Part shown: positions 13,101 to 21,099 of the stretch, piece after piece | Layout: each line of letters opens with the position of its first letter | How positions within the stretch are numbered: position 1 is the stretch's first letter | NCBI RefSeq assembly: GCF_000003815.2 | Contig: NC_049988.1 | Span: 19,188,324-19,236,897 of the forward strand | From: Branchiostoma floridae | Lineage: Eukaryota; Chordata; Leptocardii; Amphioxiformes; Branchiostomatidae | Direction of reading: 5' to 3' | Length of the DNA: 48,574 bases | The notes under the pieces: generated by a model | Databases searched by the model: none | The model's input: only the letters and a program-made list of their open reading frames with translations | What the model was told of the DNA's origin: nothing | Position numbers and translations under genes: made by a program

Positions 13101-16100
13101 GTACTGTCCCGTACCTCCTGCCAGCACAGTACACCCTCAGTCTGGAGTCGCGTGCTGTCCTGTACCTCCTGCCAGCACAGTGCAGCCACAGCCTGGAGTC
13201 GCGTGCTGTCCCGTACCTCCTGCCAGCACAGTGCACCCTCAGTCTGGAGTTGCGTACTGTCCCGTACCTCCTGCCAGCACAGTACACCCTCAGTCTGGAG
13301 TCGCGTGCTGTCCTGTACCTCCTGCCAGCACAGTGCAGCCACAGCCTGGAGTCGCGTGCTGTCCCGTACCTCCTGCTGGTAGCGGCTCCGTTACAGCAGA
13401 CAAGGTGACCATTGGCCTAAAAGAAAAAGGCCCACTAAACGCAGACCAGCGACTCGCACTTTACGCCTTGGTCAAGCGCCAAACGGACAACAATACACTT
13501 CTTGTGCCAACTGGAGCCAAGGTAAGGTCACTAAGGAACTACATTTGTATTGATCTGTATTTTCCAACATGGAACAACCCTGACTGTTCAGCAGACACAA
13601 GCCTTTGAATATAATGTATCAATCTTCTTGGTTTAGAGACAAAAATAGTTTAATAAGCTTGTTAAATATGTAACATCCCAAGAGCATGTAATCTGGGCAA
13701 CCAAAAATAACAATAGTAGACACACAGCCATGTCCAGTTCTCTCCATTATCCTGCATATATAAAACAGTATTTCTTGTACTGCTTGTATTTCTAAAACAA
13801 GTAGTATATATTATTCATTAAACTTGTATGACCGGCCTTAAGCATAACACAGTAGTATGAAACGTCCTTCCTTTTTATTCTACAGCCACTCCACTTTGTT
13901 CAAGTTCCAACATGCCAAAAGAAGTCGTGTGATGCCGCAGCATCAACGGTACAAAAGAGGGCGAAGCTGGTGAGCAACATCAGGGAACAGATCAGCGGGG
14001 GTGCTGAAGAGCAGCAGATGGCGGCCGAGCTGCGCCGCCTACCCAGGAGTCAGCTGAGCCGGCTTCTGCAGGAGGGCCGCTTCGCACAGGTCCGCATCCC
14101 AGATGGCCACCTGCTGGGACTAAAAACAGGACTGAATCTTAACTGGAGCCAATGCAGAGACTTGAGGAGGTACTATTTTATTTCCTTGAGTAAAACTGTT
14201 TCCATCACACATGGCACAGATGTTAAGAATTAATCTGTATCTTTGCAGTTGGCACTAAGCATGGAGTCATAACAGAGCCTGAGAAAAATTGCAAAAGGCC
14301 TTGGCAAACATAATGCAATAACTCTATACATAGACAACTACAAAGTATATATAGATGTATTAACGTGTAACATTAGTATCGTGGGTTGTCCAAAATATTG
14401 ACGTTTGCTCAATATACTTCCCGTTGTATAGCTGTACTAACACCTTTTACACCTTTCCCCTTGAACAGAGATTGGGAAAGAATTATTTACCACTATTTAC
14501 CATTTTTTTCACAGATGGATGAAGGACTACAACATTGCTGTAGAGAGTGAAAGGACCTCAAGAAACATTGCCTCCGAGCTCCTCTCGGCAACGGACGTGA
14601 TGGCTGAACAACTGCCGTTCACGACGAAGGACGAGGAGGGAGGCAAGAGGGTGGAGCCGAAACCCTGCGCTTACCTGGTCTCCCTGGTCTCAGCCATGCA
14701 TGACTACCTGGAGAGGAGCAAACAAGCTGGGTAAGTTTGGTTCCGTTCACTAGGTATCATAGTGTAATATGACAGGACCTTGTGTACCTTAATATACAAA
14801 CATGGACAGCTATGTTCTACTCATATTAAAATTAAGGTTTACTCTGTTTCACAGGAAACTGACATGGCACGGGGGGAATATCCCGGAGGACGAGATATGG
14901 GTAAAGATTGGAGGGGACCACGGTGGGCCATCGTTCAAGATGGCCTTCCAACCACTCAACGTGCTACATCCCAACTCCAAGACAAATACCTCAGTCTTTT
15001 GCCTCTTTGAGTCAAAGGATAACAGGGAGAACATAACGACAGCGCTGGGGAGGTTTAAGGATGATGTGAAAACGCTGCAGGAGGAAATGTGGAGGTATGT
15101 TGATAATTTTTTCTCTTGAGACATAATAATCAATTGTACTTACTGTTGACATGATTGCCAAGAAAGGTCCTACTGTGGTACATCTCTCATGTTGAAGGTG
15201 CTAAGTGCAGACTCAAGCTGACTTGCTAAGGGTCCATTTCTGGGCATGACTCATGCCTTTTGTTTCTCTGTATAAACAGATAATAGTGACTGTCAGTATA
15301 TGTAACCCTATAACTACTGTATCACTCATTTCATTCCAGAAGTAAGGATGGACAGACATACAGGATAAAGCTGTTCATGGCCGGGGATTACGCCTTCCTG
15401 TCAACCATATATGGCATCTCAGGCGCAGCTGGTGAGTCTTGATCAAATTCTGTATTAATCAGCCTAAATGAAACAAGCCATTTTTTCAGATAACACAAGA
15501 ACAGTACACAGCCAAATGGATTAAGTATTCTTGTCTTTTCTATACCAGGTACTTTCCCATGTCTATGGTGCAAAGTCACCAAGGCTGGGATTGATGACAT
15601 AGAGAACAGGCGGCTGAGGACCCCTGACAGGACACTGGCCAACATGGCGGAGAACCTGAGGGCCTTCCTGCAGGAAGGGAGAGGGAGTGTAAAGAAAGCC
15701 CAAGAGTACTTCAATGTCATTGCAGCCCCTCTGTTTGAGATCCCTCTTGAGCAGGTGAACAACATTAGCAAAAACAAAATACATAAATATTGCTGCATGC
15801 CTCAGCCTTCTAATACCCACATCAAATTTTAAACAATTGCAAATGTCCTATTAGTAACAGTTGAGACTGATCTGTAAAAAGATTAATGAACTTCAAAATA
15901 AATACTTATTTGCCTACAATTTTTAATGATTCTTCCAGTTATAATTTCATTGATGGTAGTATGCAATCTTAGTCTGACAACACATACATTTGGAGCCTTT
16001 ACATTGACAGGTCATGAGCCCAAGGGCTACCCACACCTCTTTATAAACAAGAAATGTCTTAATGTTTCTTATTCAAACTATATCATTTTCTACAATGCTT

Positions 16101-19100
16101 CTTACTAGTATGTAAACTATCACTTTCAGGCAATTGTGCCAGGGCTGCATATAAGCCTTGGCGTTTTCAAGCGGCTTTACGACGAGTTCGAGAGAGCGGT
16201 TCAAGAGTTAGACCTCAAGATCCAGGCCTACCTTCACAGTTTGGTCCTGGCACAGGAGGCTGACAGGGAAGACGTCAAGAAAGACCAGCACCTTAAGCCG
16301 TTTGAGCAATTCATCAACGTCATTGACGATGCTCAAGTGTTCCAGGTCCAGGCGGATGAGTTGGATGACCTCGTTGAGGAACAGGAAAACCAGCTGGCCT
16401 TCCTAGCCTACGAAAACCAAGATGTGGACGACGAGTTAGCAGAAGCTGTGTTCAATGAAGCGACAGCTATGGTTTCTGAGCTCGTCCAGAGAAGAGACAC
16501 TCTGGTAAGTACACAACAACAACAAAACTTAACAGTATGTACATAAATGTGTGACTTTTCTCCATCAATATAATGTTACAATAACAAGGACAATGTAGAT
16601 AAGAAAATATACTAACATTATCTCCTTGTCTTTCAAACATAAGACCTTAAGAGTATTTCCTAGTACAGTACAAAAACTCAAGTTTGTAATATGTCACTTT
16701 TCACTGGCTGGCTCCCAGATCATACCCCCAACCCAGGATCAATCCTAAAGTGGGTTTAGTTTTCTGTGACCTACTGACATCTACTACTATTCATTCATAC
16801 AGAGAAAGAAAGCATCAGACATCCTGACCAAGGCCTCAGTGAAACCTGGAAAAGGGCCGTTGGCGAGCCAGTTGGAACCTGTCATGAAGAGCTTCAAAGT
16901 GCACCGGGAGGCATACCAAGGCAGGACTTTTGTTGGCAATCATGTCAACAAGATGCTAAATGTAAGTACATCTGTTTGTATACCTACCTACCTACCTTTT
17001 CCAGTGACCTCCAGGTCATTGTGGACAAGATAGACATGAAGATGTAGAGTTCAGACTTCTCTCCAGGCACTTCTTTGTCTGTGTTCAGTTCAGGCCCGTA
17101 CCCGCAGAAGTCGCAGGGGCTTCACGACAGACAGCAGCAGTGATCCATGTCTATCATTCTCTCAGTCCCGTAGCTAGTGATAGCCGTCAGGGCAGTCTAT
17201 CATGCACAAGAAATATAAAAACACATCAGCTACTGTATACTTTTCATTGTACCCTATATGACTTGTTTTCTGTGTGCATGTATGTTCTCAGGACAAACCA
17301 ATTGAGCATCTTACATCCAGTGTGGTGAAGACCATGGGTGAAATCTGTGATGGGAACGACTTCCCCCTGTCCATTATCCGAATGGGGAAGGAGGTGGCTG
17401 AGAGACACGAGAAACGTCTGAAGATGTTTGCAAAATGCCACAAAGGATATGCACACGGCGGCAAGAAGGAGGACAAAGACCTAGACCAGCTAGGTAACAT
17501 TTCCACCTTGTTCATACACAAAATTTTGGTACCAGTCAGTTGGGCCCCACTAGCTAAATAGAACAGAAACAATCAATCATGGCTGGATCTGACCCTGAGC
17601 AACACCTGCCTTACATGTATGTTTGATCACCTAGGGGGTATGATTATAGTTGGGAAATAATTTTAAAAAATATATAACTCTATACACAGTGACAAATGGA
17701 GGCTTTTAACACATATTTACAATCAAACAATCTATTTATGAATACTTTTTCCTTTCTGTTCTTTTAGACCTCGACATAAAGTCATTTATGTCAGAGTACA
17801 GGAAAGACTCAAGATGTGTAAGCCTGAAGATGCACTTACTTGAGGAGCATGTGGTCCCCTGTATTCGCCGCTGGGGCTTCGGCCTCGGCTTCCTGGCGGA
17901 ACAGGGGATTGAAGAGGTCCATGCCCAGTTCAACAGACTTGCACAGTCAACCCGTTCCATTGCTGACCCTGTCGCTCGACTCAAGTCTACCCTTAAGTCC
18001 CATCTCATCAAGGTCAGCCCGGACCACACGGGCAAGGTTCCTGCACCTGTTAAGAGAAAGAAGACTGTGTGACTTTGTTAAGCAAGTGAACTTAATAAGT
18101 CATTAGTTGTTTGTGCTGATATGTTGTTCAAATTTTTGACTTCAAACTGTTTTCATGATCTCCCATATGGACAGTTTGTCATTGCTGTAAAAGCAAATTC
18201 TAGACTCTACGATAGCATCATGCCTAACTATGAGATATGAAATAAACATGATGTAAAGTAGACTTACTGGTATTATACAAGGCGTTCCTATATATAGCAC
18301 TTGTATGATGTTATCCAGTTTAATTCTAAGGACTAATATTGAACTAGAGTAACTTATATAAAGTATGTAGCTTGTACCTAAAATCACACAAGCCTGCAGG
18401 GTTCCAGTCATTCTTCCCCTTCATGTCTGTGGTAAAGGAGGACCAGCTACCTTGTAAGTTGTAGTTGTACCTGCAGAGAGATTTCACAGAAACAGACGTT
18501 TAGATCCAACATGTATCAGTACTCAAATTTACTGGTCTTTAAAAATGTCTAAGTTAACTTGTGAGCATTTTGCTTCGCTGTCCTCCCACGTGTAAATGCA
18601 ACTTGAAAGAAAATGTTATATATACTTATTTATTTATTTATTTATTATTAAAATGTTATATAAAATCTAAAAGAACAAAGCTAGGCAATTCTTGCAATGT
18701 TCCATGAAACAGTAGGAAATCTATGTTGAGCCTTTTAAGGATAAAATAATTAGAATATCTTTGTGATGTAAATATCAGTGCGCATGTAGTTCTTGTTGTC
18801 AATAAACAAGGTAACATAATGTTCATGATGTGTACGTCTGCCAACATTTCATCAAGACTAAACAGTTCAAGAGAGCTCATAGTCATACATGTACACTTGA
18901 GTACCATACTAGTAAGTTATACCTTATTATTTGGAAGACCTCAGGGTATTAAATCTAGCTATTCTATGTGTCTGAAAAAAGTATACTGCTGTATTCTTAC
19001 CGACCTGACACCATTGTCTCGAACAGAGAACCATCGTGTAGATCTAGAACTAGAACCTTCTACACAGTCTATACCGTTACCATTTTGATTATGATACAAA

Positions 19101-20206
19101 CTACAGAAAATAGGGCGCCTGTCATGTAAACAAAAGTGTAAACAAAGGGCTTCCGCATACTCTGATGTAGTATTTATAATAAAATCGTCAATTAATCCCC
19201 ACGAAATTAAGATTACGTCACGTGGAGAGTTATACAAATTAGTAATTACGTAAAAAAAAAGCTTAGTTCGCACCTCTTTCCCAGTGATATCCAGCGTCGT
19301 AGAAAAAATGATAGACGAGGTTTTCTCTCTACCAAAACACGTGCAAACAGGTCGATTTCACGTTTCAGGAGGTCTCATTCGCCGGAAAATTTGGAAAAGG
19401 TAACCAAACACGCCTTGAACTTACCCTTCGTTCCCCGCTGCGCCAAAATCTCCGTTGTACGCTCCGTCGCTGCTGTCTGTCCACGGATTGCGATAATTTA
19501 GGCGGACTACCATGAACCACTCCCCACACAATGCCTACAAACATGGCTACCTTCCTCTTAATCTTAGCCCGTCATGTGACCGGATTGGCGAGTTATGATT
19601 GGTGAAAGCTGGGGTGCGCGGAACTATGGCAGGCTGTGCTGCAGTACCGGCGTGGCCGCAGGGGGCGCACGGCGCCAAATTCAAATTAAACTAAACCGCT
19701 GATGCGAAACAGCCGTGGTTAACGTTTATTATTCATTTATTTATTGAGATCTACCACTAACATTGCAGGTGACTATCACCTTTTCAACATGTCAACCCGG
19801 AGACAAGACTGTAGGTTTTGAACCACTCACACCGGAAAGGTCCCCTACTCTTTTCAATAAGTGTGGTGGGTTCTTTAATGTGCTCGAGGTGTGGCTCTTC
19901 TTAAACGCAGAACCTCCATTTGACGTCCTATCCGTGGGACGGCGCTAACTGAAGCTATGTGCTCCTTTACACCTGAGTGAAGTGAGGAAAGTCGTATAAA
20001 CCAAGAAACGGAGACTGTCCATAGCAATGCTCTCAATGGAGGATATATTGTTATTTTTGGGTATTTCCTATTGTGTGTGTGTGTGTTTAATAAAAATATG
20101 AAATTTAGATTTAATTTCGTTCTCTTCATTTTTCAGGACTAAAGTTTATGAGGGTGGTATCGTGGAGTGGAACAGGAATTACCACGTGGACGGCCACTAC
20201 TCATGA
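1135..20206 (+). CDS. CRTAC1: Reeler-sushi-CRTAC1-sushi-rhodanese fusion protein (16 exons, 1007 aa)
   Basis: Exons: 1135-1842, 2730-2876, 3274-3428, 4321-4522, 5301-5426, 5947-6103, 6609-6746, 7111-7283, 7580-7722, 8086-8180, 8585-8826, 9185-9346, 9705-9924, 10133-10255, 11061-11223, 20137-20206. Phases agree at every junction and the sum is 3024 nt. Seen: signal peptide (MAAFLALFVLVCATYVEG), Reeler domain to about residue 170, a sushi domain with only three Cys, a His-rich linker, RKRS at 286-289 (furin-like), then a CRTAC1 core with FG-GAP/VCBS calcium loops (DVDHDG, DIDGDG, DFNGDG, DFDNDG, DLDGDG) and a UnbV/ASPIC region about 682-816. A four-Cys sushi (817-889) and a rhodanese domain (890-1007, CRTGRR loop, Cys965) follow. 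CRTAC1 is a secreted matrix glycoprotein family. The ATG at 1135 is preferred over 1087 because it opens the signal peptide in good context. The rhodanese part could belong to a separate transcript, but the sushi donor is phase 1 and matches. Confidence 0.85.
1935..2345 (-). mobile_element. SINE-like repeat copy, interrupted by a foldback element
   Basis: Read on the minus strand it has a tRNA-like head (GGTCCTGGGATCAAATC), then CCCTTGGGAAAGGCACTTTG, CACTCAGGTGAACATGAG, and a tail ending GGATCAAACCTTACAGTC. Related copies lie at 19775-20010, 21640-21790, 39650-39740 and 40590-41005. Confidence 0.65.
2027..2137. mobile_element. Foldback MITE inside the SINE, with 8-bp target duplication
   Basis: The arms (GGTATCCAGCCGTATTATAG at the left) are almost perfect inverted repeats about 45 bases long around a short loop. 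TGGGTTCT occurs directly on both sides (2019-2026 and 2138-2145). An 8-bp duplication fits hAT-type transposition. Confidence 0.75.
2948..3074. repeat. Partial foldback-family end and (CCAT)n microsatellite
   Basis: ACGTCACATTTCCAAACCGG and following bases to about 3025 match one end of the element at 37258-37463. A run of about nine TCCA/CCAT units follows at 3037-3074. Confidence 0.65.
3469..3802 (+). repeat. 31-bp minisatellite of CArG boxes (seven exact CCAAATATGG)
   Basis: CCAAATATGG starts at 3469, 3500, 3531, 3551, 3582, 3644 and 3793, with a variant CCGTATATGG at 3613. From 3469 to 3644 the spacing is 31, 31, 20, 31, 31 and 31 bases. Each box matches the SRF/MADS consensus CC(A/T)6GG. 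The array lies in the intron just after exon 3 of the fusion gene, and several units also hold TTACGTCA-like sequence. Confidence 0.85.
3841..3922 (-). tRNA. tRNA-Leu (anticodon UAG)
   Basis: The reverse complement begins GGTAGCGTGGCCGAGCGG and folds as a class II tRNA: a 7-bp acceptor stem (GGTAGCG with CGCTGCC, one G-U pair), an anticodon arm CTGGT-TTTAGGC-ACCAG with anticodon TAG, a short variable arm and a T-loop GGTTCGAATCC. The discriminator base is A. A run of seven T on the minus strand a few bases downstream (about 3828-3834) fits a pol III terminator. It lies antisense in the intron between exons 3 and 4 of the fusion gene. Confidence 0.93.
5082..5164 (+). pseudogene. Partial duplicate of fusion-gene exon 5 with its acceptor
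   Basis: This stretch repeats 5259-5342, about 178 bases downstream: the same intron end (GATTATGTGAATG...TAAGATATTT), an AG acceptor and the codons PTTG-N/H-RLFKFHRGR. After GGCCGG the copy diverges and reaches a stop within a few codons, so it is a broken exon copy. Confidence 0.8.
10627..10700 (-). repeat. Interspersed repeat 3' end, shared with 45838-45885
   Basis: GCCTTTATTGCACATTCATG and CGTATCGGGCTAAG recur in reverse at 45838-45885. AATAAAGG at the end on the minus strand suggests a retroposon 3' terminus. No coding part was recognised. Confidence 0.45.
11276..11400. repeat. Three tandem units of about 42 bp
   Basis: GATT(A/T)TAATGC then G/A-AGGCC and an A-rich end recur three times just inside the last intron of the fusion gene. 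Confidence 0.6.
11510..11549 (+). promoter_or_regulatory. Probable promoter of the RAG1-like gene (NRF1-, CCAAT- and YY1-like motifs)
   Basis: Within 40 bases are TGCGCCTGCGCA (one mismatch to the NRF1 palindrome), CCAAT at 11532 and AAGATGGCGGC at 11539, the form of YY1 site often found at transcription starts of TATA-less promoters. It lies about 575 bases before the ATG of the nested gene, far from the fusion gene's own start. Direction on the plus strand is inferred from the YY1 motif. Confidence 0.5.
12124..18072 (+). CDS. RAG1L: RAG1-like protein: RAG1-type zinc N-terminus plus DDE transposase core (10 exons, 1158 aa)
   Basis: Exons: 12124-13521, 13886-14169, 14515-14730, 14855-15094, 15340-15431, 15549-15754, 16130-16504, 16803-16961, 17292-17493, 17768-18072; total 3477 nt, all phases consistent. 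Residues 18-101 show a zinc pattern like the RAG1 N-terminal dimerisation region: C18-x2-C21, then LHPKFFCRKC (H63, C68, C71), then WYPHTFGNDCMHC (H92, C98, C101). Residues about 194-414 are thirteen 17-residue Pro/Cys repeats. The core has candidate D654 (KIGGDHGG), D729 (FMAGDYAFL), C748-x2-C751 (PCLWC), H1080-x4-H1085 and E1102 (FLAEQGIEE). From memory, RAG1 uses D600, D708, C727, C730, H937, H942 and E962; D-to-CxxC spacing (19) and HxxxxH are the same here. RAG1 and Transib proteins are DDE recombinases that cut DNA through a hairpin. Whether this is an active transposase, a domesticated gene or an N-RAG-TP-type relative cannot be told. It lies wholly in the last intron of the fusion gene. 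Confidence 0.82.
12703..13378 (+). repeat. 51-bp coding minisatellite (thirteen units) in the RAG1-like gene
   Basis: Each 51-base unit encodes PVPP-A/V-STV-Q/H-PQ-P/S-GVA-Y/C-C, always keeping one Cys and often two. Because 51 is a multiple of 3, several other frames are also open across it; these are by-products. Neighbouring units are nearly identical, so copy number may vary between individuals. Confidence 0.9.
18241..18246 (+). terminator. Poly(A) signal of the RAG1-like gene
   Basis: AATAAA lies 169 bases after the stop codon, the first canonical signal on this strand. Confidence 0.6.
19654..19670 (+). promoter_or_regulatory. CTCF-like motif
   Basis: GGCCGCAGGGGGCGCAC closely fits the vertebrate CTCF core in a noncoding CpG-bearing stretch. 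Only the motif supports it. Confidence 0.35.
19775..20010 (-). mobile_element. SINE-like repeat copy
   Basis: It is the same family as the copy at 1935-2345: GACTGTAGGTTTTGAACCAC at one end and CACCTGAGTGAAGTGAGGAA at the other. It ends about 130 bases before the last exon of the fusion gene. Confidence 0.65.
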
Positions 20207-20318
20207 GGACCCGGATGTGCCTGTGGAAAACTGCTGTGTGATACTTTCTCATAAGCACAAAGAAAACGTCGGTTTGAGACCAACTACTGACGTATAAATT
20301 ATATTTTTAGAATTTTTC

Positions 20319-20324
20319 AATAAA
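20319..20324 (+). terminator. Poly(A) signal of the fusion gene
   Basis: AATAAA lies about 115 bases after the TGA at 20204-20206, in AT-rich sequence followed by T-rich stretches. Confidence 0.6.
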
Positions 20325-20943
20325 TTTGTAAAGTTAATTCATTTATTGCCTTATAATTAGTTACTACTTGTTGATATTTTATTTTCCTTTTGCAATAACT
20401 AGTCAATGTGTTGTCATACTGTTAACCCGAGAGCAATATACCAGCAGTCTGTAGTAGTTAGAAAAAAGATTTCGTTGACTTTAAGAAGCAAAGTTGTTGC
20501 AAATAGGATATTTACACATTTCTTTTGTCATTTTAATGTTTTTGAATAATAAAATGAAAAGATAATAGGACTATGCCTGCGGTCTTGTGTCCAAATCTTT
20601 ATTATATAAACGAATGAAGAGAATGGATAACATCTTGCAGCCATAGGCTGAATTGCGTGTTAGCCATTGTACAAAAGCAACTTGCTCCAACAGGTAAGAT
20701 ATTATTAAAACGATTAAAAAAGCCTTGGAATATTTACATTGTATATACAACATATAAAAACTATGGCTAATAAATCATTAACTTTGCACCGTCTGCCTCA
20801 TGTGTACACAGCACCACCCTGGCAAATATCAAAATCCAAACGTCGCGGATCTGTTTACATTTTACACGTGCCCATTTCACCGGTGCTATTGCGTGTTTGA
20901 TCAGAGTGCCCTGGGGTCGAGATTACATGATTTTGGCGCCAGA

Positions 20944-20956
20944 TGACCTTTGACCT
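20944..20956 (-). promoter_or_regulatory. Perfect DR1 nuclear receptor element before the rhodanese gene
   Basis: TGACCTTTGACCT is the reverse complement of AGGTCAAAGGTCA, two AGGTCA half sites one base apart. That is the consensus for HNF4, COUP-TF and RXR-type dimers. It lies about 145 bases upstream of the ATG at 21100, where a core promoter is expected. Confidence 0.5.
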
Positions 20957-21099
20957 TTGTCCCCATTTAGACGACGTTTGGTGAACGAAAAAGTGCCGAT
21001 TCACAATGAGACATACAAATCTTATATGAGAAATTCTTACTGGAATGTTCAACTAGATTTATCTACTTGGAACTCGAACAGGACAATTCGAACAGAGAA

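Larger units (their letters stand above)
18073..20136. other. 3' part of the last fusion-gene intron, downstream of the RAG1-like gene
   Basis: It holds the RAG1-like 3' UTR, a (TTTA)n run near 18626-18648, a CpG-bearing stretch at 19430-19690 with reversed CCAAT boxes and GTCATGTGACC, and a SINE copy at 19775-20010 (minus strand). No further exon or element terminus could be supported. Confidence 0.5.

Noticed and set aside
12577-13408. Long overlapping open frames on both strands over the Pro/Cys repeat
   Set aside because: They result from the 51-bp period. Only the frame joined to the RAG1-like N-terminus continues into further exons.
11224-20136. RAG-type terminal inverted repeats around the RAG1-like gene
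   Set aside because: Scattered CAC-type heptamers occur, but no left and right pair extends beyond a few bases and no target duplication was seen.
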